Assembly: GCA_002067565.1 (NCBI GenBank)
Contig: MVQZ01000324.1
Span: 1-12,988, forward strand
Length of the DNA stretch: 12,988 bases
DNA from: Methanobacterium sp. PtaU1.Bin242
Lineage (GTDB): Archaea > Methanobacteriota > Methanobacteria > Methanobacteriales > Methanobacteriaceae
Direction: 5' to 3'
Every line of letters starts with the position of its first letter. The stretch's first letter is position 1. The notes below the pieces were generated by a model. That model ran no database searches, was not told the origin of the DNA, and saw only the letters and a program-made list of their open reading frames with translations. This document shows, one piece after another, positions 6,924 to 12,988 of this stretch. The translations under genes and the position numbers were made by a program.

Positions 6924-8159
6924 CTATTTTAGAGAATTGTCCTTATTGTTGATTTCATCGTAAAGCAGGGGTAGGAAAGCCCCTACATCAGTCACAACAC
7001 CCACCACTTGGGCACTGCCACGGTCACTGAGTTTAGTGACGGTTGATGGGTTTATGTCTACGCATATGCTTTTTACTTCAGAGGGGAGTATGTTTCCGGT
7101 GGCTATGGAATGGAGCATAGTGGCGATCATAATCACCATATCCACATCCTGCACATATTTCCGCATTTCGTCCTGGGCTTCTAAAACATCGGTTATAACA
7201 TCAGGGAGAGGTCCATCATCCCTTATGGATCCGGCCAGGACAAAGGGCACGTCATTTTTGATGCATTCATACATTATACCCTCTTTTAGCACGCCTTTTT
7301 CCACAGCCTTTTTAATTGATCCGGCCTGATTGATCTGGTTTATAGCGTAAATATGGTGTCTGTGTCCTCTGGTCACTGTTTCGCCTGTTTTGACGCATAT
7401 TCCCAGTGAGGTGCCGTAAAGAGCGTTTTCAATATCATGGGTGGCCAGGGCATTTCCAGCAAATAGAACATCTATTATTCCTTCTTTAATCATCCGAGCC
7501 AGAATTGGGGCTGATCCAGTGTGTACAATTGCAGGACCGCCAACCAGGGCTATTTTACCTCCCTTATTTTTAATTCTGCTGATTTCCTTGCCGATTTTCA
7601 TCATCATGGATTTGAAGGGCTTTTCTGTGGAAGCATCGCTGGACATGAACTCGAAAACACCCTTTTTACCCCGGGGTCTTTCTGGGGGTATCACCTTTAT
7701 GCCTTCCCTTCCTATAACCACCATTTCCCCCTTCTTTATATGGGCCATGGGTTTACAGTAAGCCCGGTTATTTTCTGGCTCCACCACGATGATGCAGTCC
7801 ATCTCTGTCTCTTCCACTGTTATCCACTGATTTTTTAAGCGGATATAGGTGGGGTGGTTGGTGGTGGAGTAGAATTCATCAGGAAGGGTTTTATCCTTAG
7901 GTGCGGGTTTTAGTTCCACTTCTTTAATTTCTGCAACCACAGCTCCAATCTCTGAAAGCTCATCAAGGATCTCCCCCAGATGTTCTTCACTTTCTCCTTT
8001 AACCAGTAATCTTGCATGACTGATATCCTTTTTAAGTTTACCCACCCTGAATTCGAGTATTTCAAAGTCACCCCCCATGTCCATTACAAGATCCAGGGCT
8101 TTAGGAAAGATCAATGAGTCTATTATGTGACCAGAAAGTTCAACTTCTCTTGTATACAT
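6924..8159 (-). CDS. LOR/SDH-domain protein (TIGR00300 type), candidate archaeal ornithine cyclodeaminase
   Basis: A 411-residue cytoplasmic protein of the archaeal LOR/SDH 'bifunctional enzyme conserved domain' family. The N-terminal part (about 1-95) has a compact alpha/beta look. Key stretches are VGGPAIVHTGSA (206-217, likely dinucleotide binding), GNALATHDIENALYGTSLG (235-253), TRGHRHHIYAIN (263-274), AGSIRDDGPLPDVI (309-322) and VDINPSTVTKLSDRG (367-381), with VVTDVGAFLPLL near the end. From memory, the related domain in cyanobacterial ArgZ/AgrE and a methanococcal homologue converts ornithine to proline and ammonia; I assign that activity only as likely. The start ATG 8159 is 26 bases below a TATA-like TTTATAAA and has a weak GGTGT upstream. 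It stands alone, flanked by decayed sequence. Confidence 0.85.
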   Translation of the reverse strand: MYTREVELSGHIIDSLIFPKALDLVMDMGGDFEILEFRVGKLKKDISHARLLVKGESEEHLGEILDELSEIGAVVAEIKEVELKPAPKDKTLPDEFYSTTNHPTYIRLKNQWITVEETEMDCIIVVEPENNRAYCKPMAHIKKGEMVVIGREGIKVIPPERPRGKKGVFEFMSSDASTEKPFKSMMMKIGKEISRIKNKGGKIALVGGPAIVHTGSAPILARMIKEGIIDVLFAGNALATHDIENALYGTSLGICVKTGETVTRGHRHHIYAINQINQAGSIKKAVEKGVLKEGIMYECIKNDVPFVLAGSIRDDGPLPDVITDVLEAQDEMRKYVQDVDMVIMIATMLHSIATGNILPSEVKSICVDINPSTVTKLSDRGSAQVVGVVTDVGAFLPLLYDEINNKDNSLK

Positions 8160-8180
8160 TTTTACACCATCAGACTTAAG

Positions 8181-8190
8181 TTTATAAAAT
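8181..8190 (-). promoter_or_regulatory. TATA box of the LOR/SDH gene
   Basis: On the minus strand the sequence reads ATTTTATAAA (8190-8181), centred about 26 bases above the ATG at 8159. Initiation at the usual archaeal distance would fall at the start codon, giving a leaderless or nearly leaderless mRNA, as for the oxidoreductase at 3480. Confidence 0.5.
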
Positions 8191-8367
8191 TAATTTTATG
8201 ATAATTTAAATTTTCATCAAAAATCACAGGGTATTTAATCTTATTTATCTTATTTAGCAATATTTTTTAGTTTACTTACTAGTTTAAATTTGTGAATTTT
8301 ACAATCACACTATTGATTTTTTGGTGATAAAATATTTTACTAATAAATTTTTGACAAGAAAAATTAG

Positions 8368-8383
8368 ATTCCATCCCATATTC
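8368..8383. repeat. Copy 2 of the 16-base direct repeat
   Basis: ATTCCATCCCATATTC, partner of 6822-6837, one mismatch. On the minus strand it would encode IWDGI before a stop, echoing IWDGM in the stump at 6850-6758. Confidence 0.35.
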
Positions 8384-8499
8384 CGACCAGGATTTAATAT
8401 TAATCTTTTTTTTGGGGGTGGATGTTTATCGGGATAATTTATTAATATTAATCATGATATATTAATATACTGGATTTTTTTATGGTGGGGGGATGATCT

Positions 8500-8704
8500 T
8501 TGGGGGATGTAAATAAATCTTTGCAAAAGTCAGGGCAACTTCTGTCTGATATTATCGATTTTTTACCTGATGCAACCTTTGTCATTGACTTGGATGGGGA
8601 AAGTAATGGTAAATCAACTTGACGGCACAATCAAACTTGATAAAAGTCATGGAACCAAATATACCATCAAATTCAAAGAACTAAAATATGAAAAAAGAAT
8701 ATAA
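8500..8704 (+). pseudogene. Sensor histidine kinase remnant: PAS start joined out of frame to HATPase end
   Basis: Frame one runs from TTG 8500 to TGA 8620-8622 (40 codons). It contains LLSDIIDFLPDATFVIDLDG, the typical opening of a PAS domain in Methanobacterium sensor kinases. A second frame, shifted, runs from ATG 8606 to TAA 8702-8704. It reads VNQLDGTIKLDKSHGTKYT then IKFKELKYEKRI, the typical end of a HATPase_c kinase domain. The whole middle (rest of PAS, HisKA, most of the ATPase) is absent, and the two ends meet at about 8597-8606 with a frame change. This is best explained by an internal deletion in a kinase gene, so no functional kinase is made. The upstream GGGGGGATGATC could have been its ribosome binding site, although it lies very close to the TTG. 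Confidence 0.8.
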
Positions 8705-8724
8705 CTTCTCGAATGAATTGGTAG

Positions 8725-8823
8725 GGAAATATTAACAGATGGCGTAACCTACTAAAAAAAAGACCGGAACAACAAAAAGGAATAATAGAGAGATATAAAC
8801 AAAATCTCCCCTATTTATCGGAT
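8725..8823 (+). other. Short open stretch of unknown origin, possible gene fragment
   Basis: Between a stop at 8722-8724 and the minus-strand membrane-protein gene, one frame stays open and reads RWRNLLKKRPEQQKG followed by IIERYKQNLPYLSD. The WR...GIIERYxxxLP pattern is reminiscent of the N-terminal region of threonine synthases. The stretch is short, has no start codon and no downstream continuation, so this is a weak hint only. Confidence 0.15.
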
Positions 8824-8842
8824 TATATGGTTTTAATCTGTT

Positions 8843-9151
8843 TTAAAGCCCTAACAATTCATCTTTTTTCTCATCAAATTGTGTCTGGGTGATTATTTGT
8901 TTGCTTTTCAATGTTTCAAGCACAAGAATATCATTCACTGTCCAATTTTCTATCTGTTTATACTTTTCCTTTACACTCTGTACTCTGCCTTCTGTACCAA
9001 TTTGCGATAGAATGGCAAATATACCACTAACGATGTATAGATATTCTTTAGGCACAAATTGAATAATACTCTCCTGGTAGGTCAGTATAACTGGTATCAA
9101 GAATAGAATAAAGGTGGTTAGCCAGTCTATGTACTTATCTCTTTTTCCCAA
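8843..9151 (-). CDS. Small two-helix membrane protein with SHOCT-like C-terminus (hypothetical)
   Basis: I start this at TTG 9151 (102 residues): GGGAGGTGA lies at 9165-9157, five bases upstream, an almost perfect ribosome binding site. The in-frame ATG at 9205 has none and would read through it. Two hydrophobic helices lie at about 8-25 (IDWLTTFILFLIPVILTY) and 36-51, forming a hairpin. A charged stretch follows (about 52-70), then LETLKSKQIITQTQFDEKKDELL (78-100, seen as a short helix-turn-helix), like SHOCT domains, which end many small membrane or regulatory proteins. Function is unknown. The two-helix plan also resembles small holin-like proteins, but there are no phage neighbours. It lies beside the kinase remnant, in an AT-rich accessory patch. 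Confidence 0.75.
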   Translation of the reverse strand: MGKRDKYIDWLTTFILFLIPVILTYQESIIQFVPKEYLYIVSGIFAILSQIGTEGRVQSVKEKYKQIENWTVNDILVLETLKSKQIITQTQFDEKKDELLGL

Positions 9152-9322
9152 TTTTTTCACCTCCCATATTTTAAAAAAACCAAGTGTTAGTAGTATTATT
9201 AACATAGGTTTCTATTAAATATTAGTGGTTACTCACTATGGTCAGGGGGTTAATATTATTTTTGGGAAGAAGATTAAAAACTATTAGATCAATCTAATTT
9301 TATTTTAAATTGATTAATGAGT

Positions 9323-9330
9323 AAAAAAAA
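9323..9330 (-). terminator. Possible T-tract terminator of the aIF5A-speB unit
   Basis: Eight consecutive T on the minus strand, about 130 bases past the speB stop. Archaeal termination uses U-rich tracts, but in such AT-rich sequence a T8 run alone is weak evidence. Confidence 0.3.
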
Positions 9331-9365
9331 GATTTATGAGGGATAAAACAAATTTTTGACTATTC

Positions 9366-9388
9366 CTATCATTTTAATTAAATGATAG
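9366..9388. repeat. Near-perfect 23-base palindrome downstream of speB
   Basis: CTATCATTT and AAATGATAG flank a five-base centre. It may form a hairpin at the 3' end of the speB message or bind a dimeric regulator upstream of the small membrane-protein gene. Confidence 0.5.
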
Positions 9389-9458
9389 CAGTGTCTAATT
9401 AATAATATTAAAACAGGGCTATTAATACAATAAAATAATTATTGATATTATAAACTAA

Positions 9459-10358
9459 TTATTTACTTGATTGCAGACATAAAAAGTCATAAATAACCTG
9501 AGCACCGTTTAATGATGTTATATCACCCATACATCGGGATGATACTTCCACAACATCAAAACCAATAACTTCCTTGCCCTGTAAGCTGAAGATAAGCCTC
9601 TGCAACTGGGAGGGACTTAAACCACCAGGGGCAGGGGTTCCTACCGATGGGGCGTAGGCAGGATCCAGAACATCCATATCCACAGTAATATAGACTGGAC
9701 CTTTAATGTCTGATATTAAACGTTCCATTTCTCCAATATTATCTTTTACACGGGGAGAGGTGTAATATTTTATATCATGGCCTTGGGCAAAGGTTGTTTC
9801 CTCTGCAGAACCGGATCTAACTCCTATCTGTATCATATCCTGGGGATTTAAATCCCACACCCGTCTCATCACTGTGGCGTGGGAGTATTTCTCACCCATA
9901 TACTCATCTCGAAGATCCAGATGAGCATCGAAGTGTATAATGGTGGCATCCTGAATATCCAGGGCTTTTATTATACTGTAACTTATACTGTGTTCCCCAC
10001 CAATAATAATCGGGGTGATCTGCAGGTCTTTAATTTCTTTTATGGCTGATTTCAGGTGGGAGCTGGTTTTATGGAAGTTACCATGCACCACTTCCAGATT
10101 TCCCAGATCATAAAAAGTAGTTTCCAGATTCCTGTCCAGTAAAAGATTGTATCTTTCCAGGTTATAGGATGCTTCCCTTACTGAGTTGGGCCCAAAACGA
10201 GCCCCGGGATGATAGGTAGAGGTGCTGTCAAAGGGCACCCCTAAAATACCCCATACAGATTTCCGTGGTTCTATCCCTGATTTTGGATATTCATCTGTAA
10301 ATTCTATTTTATCTTCAGAAAAAGCAAATTTTAAAGGGCTTTCAGTATAAAAAAGCAT
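9459..10358 (-). CDS. speB: Agmatinase (ureohydrolase family)
   Basis: Hydrolyses agmatine to putrescine and urea; cytoplasmic, binuclear Mn2+ enzyme, 299 residues, normal length. Metal ligands are all present: H123 in GGEHS (120-124), D144/H146/D148 in FDAHLD, and D227/D229 in TVDMDVLDP. H160 in YSHATVMRR takes the place of the conserved His near the active site. The stretch SVGTPAPGGLS (238-248) and the late EVSSR are typical of agmatinases rather than arginases. GAGGAA precedes the ATG. The gene lies 84 bases downstream of aIF5A on the same strand, and the decarboxylase supplying agmatine is divergent just upstream, which strongly supports agmatinase over other ureohydrolases. With PdaD it forms the arginine-to-putrescine route. 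Confidence 0.92.
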   Translation of the reverse strand: MLFYTESPLKFAFSEDKIEFTDEYPKSGIEPRKSVWGILGVPFDSTSTYHPGARFGPNSVREASYNLERYNLLLDRNLETTFYDLGNLEVVHGNFHKTSSHLKSAIKEIKDLQITPIIIGGEHSISYSIIKALDIQDATIIHFDAHLDLRDEYMGEKYSHATVMRRVWDLNPQDMIQIGVRSGSAEETTFAQGHDIKYYTSPRVKDNIGEMERLISDIKGPVYITVDMDVLDPAYAPSVGTPAPGGLSPSQLQRLIFSLQGKEVIGFDVVEVSSRCMGDITSLNGAQVIYDFLCLQSSK

Positions 10359-10442
10359 TTTTTCCTCAAATAAATCATATTTAAGACAATCTACATATTC
10401 AGATTCAAAACATTTACCTATAACAGTCTTGAAAGTTCCTGT

Positions 10443-10832
10443 CTATTTGATCCTCATCAACTTCTTGTTACCTAGAGCAACGATATAGCCGACTTCTGCA
10501 CCTTCAATCAGATCATTACGCAGTTCTTCAGGTATGGGAATCTCAAATGTCTCGTAGGTTTCCAGATCCATGAGCTGCACATCACTACCCATCAAGGCCA
10601 GTACCTGTGCTGTTCTTTTATCGATTATAGGTACGTCAATCTTAGCATCCACTGGTTTTACTATGTTTCTTTTCTGATTGTCAAATATTCCCACAGCATC
10701 AACCCGGGCCTTGGCTGCGCCGTGTTTTCCAGGGGATGATGTTTGTATGTTCACGATTTTAGATGCTTCACCGCCTAATATAACATATTTACCTACTTTT
10801 AAGGTTTTAACTTCTACTACCTTCTTTGACAT
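10443..10832 (-). CDS. eif5A: Translation initiation factor 5A (aIF5A, hypusine-containing)
   Basis: 129 residues, normal for archaeal aIF5A. The N-terminal SH3-like domain carries the modification loop SSPGKHGAAKAR (32-43), with K36 as the lysine changed to deoxyhypusine or hypusine using the aminobutyl group of spermidine or a related amine. The C-terminal OB-like domain begins near residue 70 (LDLET-type segment MDLETYETFEIPIPEE) and ends in KKLMRIK. The factor helps ribosomes pass difficult peptide bonds. GGAGGT at 10845-10840, seven bases before ATG, is a clear ribosome binding site. It is probably the first gene of a two-gene unit with speB and divergent from pdaD, linking polyamine synthesis to its main protein target. 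Confidence 0.96.
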   Translation of the reverse strand: MSKKVVEVKTLKVGKYVILGGEASKIVNIQTSSPGKHGAAKARVDAVGIFDNQKRNIVKPVDAKIDVPIIDKRTAQVLALMGSDVQLMDLETYETFEIPIPEELRNDLIEGAEVGYIVALGNKKLMRIK

Positions 10833-11131
10833 TTAACTTACCTCCGATATTAAATCTTTAATTCTAAATAAGGATTTTAAAGAAGATTACAATGGAATTT
10901 AGCATTATTTTTAAAATACTGAATATTTTTTTGTTCAAATTTATGGATATATTAATTTAGTATTGATTAATTTAATTCAAAAAATATAAGATCATAATTG
11001 AACTACTTATCTAGATTTGTAAAACACCCTATTTATGTATAGTAGAGTAAGATTTATAGATCCATTCTGGGATATAATAAACATACAAATTGGCTATATT
11101 TTTTTCAATATTTAAACTTTAAGTGGTGTAG
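10833..11131. promoter_or_regulatory. Divergent control region of aIF5A-speB and pdaD
   Basis: 299 AT-rich bases without a gene. For aIF5A, a TATA-like TTTAAAAT is on the minus strand at 10881-10874, predicting initiation near 10851, just before the ribosome binding site. For pdaD, GATTTATAGA at 11051-11060 is the best TATA candidate, predicting a start near 11082 and a leader of about 50 bases. No clear shared operator was found. Confidence 0.45.
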
Positions 11132-11578
11132 ATGAAAGTATCAATAACTTCCGGAAAAGCAGAAGGTCCAACTAAGTTAAATGCATTTGATAATGCCCTG
11201 CTGGATGCAGGAATAGGTGATGTTAATCTTATAAAGGTTTCCAGTATAATACCTGCTGGTACAGAACTGGTGGAGCTTCCCCAGTTCCCTGCAGGAAAAA
11301 TGGTGAACACAGTTCTTTCATATGTGTCATCTGATCAGGAAGGTGATTTAATATGCGCAACTGTAGCTGTGGCCCTTGCAGATGAGTTGGGATGTGTGGT
11401 GGAACATTCCGGGATAAATAAGGATCCTCAAAGAATTAAAGAAGAGGCAGAAAGTATGGTGAAGTACATGATGCAGGTGCGTGGTCTGGAGGTCAAGGAC
11501 ATGATAGTAGAATGCCAGAAACATAGAGTTAAAAAGAAACATGGAGCAGCAGTGGCAGCGGTGGTTTACCTGGAATAG
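11132..11578 (+). CDS. pdaD: Pyruvoyl-dependent arginine decarboxylase (proenzyme)
   Basis: Decarboxylates arginine to agmatine, the first step of archaeal polyamine synthesis; 148 residues, slightly shorter than the roughly 165-residue Methanocaldococcus enzyme. The self-cleavage pair is S37-S38 in IKVSSIIPAGTEL: cleavage between them turns Ser38 into the N-terminal pyruvoyl group of the alpha chain, leaving a 37-residue beta chain. The N-terminal ITSGKAEGPTKLNAFDNALL and the GDLICATVAVALADELGCV region are family hallmarks. E91 in VVEHSG is the likely catalytic Glu, by analogy with the Methanocaldococcus enzyme. GTGGTG precedes ATG 11132. It is divergent from aIF5A and speB, so both enzymes from arginine to putrescine share the region. 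Confidence 0.95.
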   Translation: MKVSITSGKAEGPTKLNAFDNALLDAGIGDVNLIKVSSIIPAGTELVELPQFPAGKMVNTVLSYVSSDQEGDLICATVAVALADELGCVVEHSGINKDPQRIKEEAESMVKYMMQVRGLEVKDMIVECQKHRVKKKHGAAVAAVVYLE

Positions 11579-11671
11579 ATTATGCAACTAATAGGTACAG
11601 TTAATGAGTTTGAAATGAATAAATTAGAAGGTTTTAGTTATTAAATAAGCCATTTAAGAGGAGATAATAGG

Positions 11672-12508
11672 ATGAAGGATGGAGATATCAAATTCTGGAG
11701 TAAAATCTCCCATAAAATAATGGAGGAAGTAGATGAAGCAATTTCTCCACTGGTTGGGCAGGTTAAAGCTGGAGAAACAGTTAAAATGGGTGCAGATGGT
11801 ACGCCCACCAAATTAATAGATTTAGTAGCTGAAGAAAAGGTTGTTGAAATATTAAAAAGTACAGAAATACCATTAACACTGGTAAGTGAGGAAATAGGCA
11901 GATTTAAATTTGGTGATGACCCTTCTAAGGTTATTTTTGTGGTAGATCCGTTAGACGGGACCAGTAATGCGCTTAAAAATATTCCGGCATATGGAATATC
12001 CCTGGCAGTAGCAGAAATTTCAAAAATAGAGGATTCCATGACCATAAAAGATGTGGAGATGGGGTTTGTTAAAAATTTCGCTACAGGAGATATTTATGAA
12101 GCAGTAAAAGGTAGGGGAGCTATTTTAAACGGTGAAAGCATTTTCACCTCCAAAGAGGGTGACATTTCCACTTCATCCATCGGAGCATACATATACCGGG
12201 CGGACATGAAAAAGATAGATAAACTTTGTAAAATGGTAAGACGCATGAGAATACTTGGTTCAGTGGCTATTGAGCTCTGTTATGTGGCTGATGGAACATA
12301 TGATGCGTTTTTGGATGTTCGGGGAAACCTGCGTATAGTGGATGTTTCAGCTGCCAGATTGATTGTGGAAGAAGCCGGAGGAATGGTAACCAATGAATAT
12401 AACCAACCATTGTCCGGTAAATTGAATGTATTGGAGAGAACCTCCATAATAGCCTCAGGTAACAGTAACATCCACCAGGAACTAATTCAGATTTTAGGGG
12501 GTATTTAA
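11672..12508 (+). CDS. Inositol monophosphatase / archaeal fructose-1,6-bisphosphatase family (possible NADP phosphatase)
   Basis: A Mg2+-dependent, Li+-type phosphatase fold of 278 residues. Motifs: GADGTPTKLID (40-50), VSEE with E73/E74 (71-74), DPLDGTSNA (92-100) and DVSAARLIVEEAGG (224-237, third metal Asp at 224). Archaeal members hydrolyse inositol monophosphate and fructose-1,6-bisphosphate, and some hydrolyse NADP. GAGGAGATAATAGG directly before the ATG is the ribosome binding site. The stop TAA at 12506-12508 is immediately followed by the NAD kinase ATG, so the two are co-translated. The Methanocaldococcus protein MJ0917, as I recall, fuses the same two domains as an NADP phosphatase/NAD kinase. 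That favours NADP phosphatase as one role here, though substrate cannot be read from sequence. Confidence 0.88.
   Translation: MKDGDIKFWSKISHKIMEEVDEAISPLVGQVKAGETVKMGADGTPTKLIDLVAEEKVVEILKSTEIPLTLVSEEIGRFKFGDDPSKVIFVVDPLDGTSNALKNIPAYGISLAVAEISKIEDSMTIKDVEMGFVKNFATGDIYEAVKGRGAILNGESIFTSKEGDISTSSIGAYIYRADMKKIDKLCKMVRRMRILGSVAIELCYVADGTYDAFLDVRGNLRIVDVSAARLIVEEAGGMVTNEYNQPLSGKLNVLERTSIIASGNSNIHQELIQILGGI

Positions 12509-12988
<480 letters not shown>

Larger units (their letters stand above)
8160..8499. other. AT-rich intergenic region upstream of the LOR/SDH gene and kinase remnant
   Basis: About 340 bases, very AT-rich. No gene is seen. It contains the LOR/SDH TATA box and the second copy of the 16-base repeat (8368-8383). 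TTAATATTAATC is directly repeated at 8394-8405 and 8442-8453. A TATA-like TATATTAATATA near 8458-8469 could be the old promoter of the kinase remnant, and an unusual T8G5 run lies near 8406-8418. Confidence 0.5.
9152..9458. other. AT-rich intergenic region between the small membrane protein and speB
   Basis: About 300 bases with no gene. It contains the small gene's ribosome binding site, a T8 run on the minus strand (9330-9323) and a 23-base palindrome (9366-9388). An AT-only inverted repeat (9433-9441 with 9456-9464) overlaps the speB stop codon. Confidence 0.6.

Noticed and set aside
8394..8453. Direct repeat TTAATATTAATC in the spacer before the kinase remnant
   Set aside because: Twelve AT-rich bases recur easily by chance; no third copy or regular spacing to suggest iterons or a CRISPR-like array.
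9433..9464. AT-only inverted repeat (AAATAATTA/TAATTATTT) over the speB stop
   Set aside because: Only A and T in the arms, with a 14-base loop; likely by chance in sequence this AT-rich, and no T-tract directly after it.
10833..11131. Search for an RNA gene or riboswitch in the aIF5A/pdaD spacer
   Set aside because: No tRNA-like cloverleaf, GC-rich stem or conserved riboswitch core was seen; the sequence is plain AT-rich promoter DNA.
11582..11644. 20-codon frame (MQLIGTVNEFEMNKLEGFSY) between pdaD and the phosphatase
   Set aside because: Only a poor ribosome binding site and no family resemblance; too short to support as a gene.

Overview
The window looks like chromosomal DNA of a methanogenic archaeon, most likely of the order Methanobacteriales (Methanobacterium-like). 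This is inferred from the archaeal TATA/BRE promoter pattern, GGAGGTGA-type ribosome binding sites, an archaeal aIF5A gene, a pyruvoyl-dependent arginine decarboxylase, a LOR/SDH (TIGR00300-type) protein, and a histidine-kinase remnant of the kind common in Methanobacterium. AT-rich spacers separate compact genes. No rRNA, tRNA, CRISPR array or intact mobile element was seen.

Layout. (1) Positions 1-3480, minus strand: a partial metallo-beta-lactamase-fold protein (UPF0282-like), adenine deaminase (ade), and an FAD-dependent oxidoreductase of the geranylgeranyl-reductase type. (2) Positions 3481-6569: a divergent control region with two DtxR-type palindromes, followed by a plus-strand ferrous-iron uptake operon, feoA-feoA-feoB, and a small eight-cysteine protein. 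(3) Positions 6570-9458: a loose, partly decayed region. It holds a hairpin, a LOR/SDH-family gene (candidate archaeal ornithine cyclodeaminase), a sensor histidine kinase collapsed to its two ends, and a small two-helix membrane protein with a TTG start. (4) Positions 9459-11578: a polyamine and translation-factor cluster, with agmatinase (speB) downstream of aIF5A on the minus strand and arginine decarboxylase (pdaD) divergent on the plus strand. (5) Positions 11672-12988: an inositol-monophosphatase/archaeal FBPase-family gene directly abutting NAD kinase, which runs off the window.

How the genes work together. The feo operon imports Fe2+ and is probably repressed by an iron-loaded DtxR-family regulator bound over its predicted transcription start. 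PdaD makes agmatine from arginine and SpeB makes putrescine from agmatine. That feeds the spermidine or related amine needed to modify Lys36 of aIF5A to (deoxy)hypusine, so pathway and target share one locus. The phosphatase/NAD-kinase pair mirrors a fused enzyme I recall from Methanocaldococcus (MJ0917) and probably sets NAD/NADP balance.

I found no clearly new multi-gene system. The observations most worth following are the atypical FeoB G4 motif (NMNK), the tandem operators spaced two helical turns apart, the eight-cysteine feo-linked protein, the internally deleted kinase pseudogene, and the polyamine/aIF5A gene arrangement.
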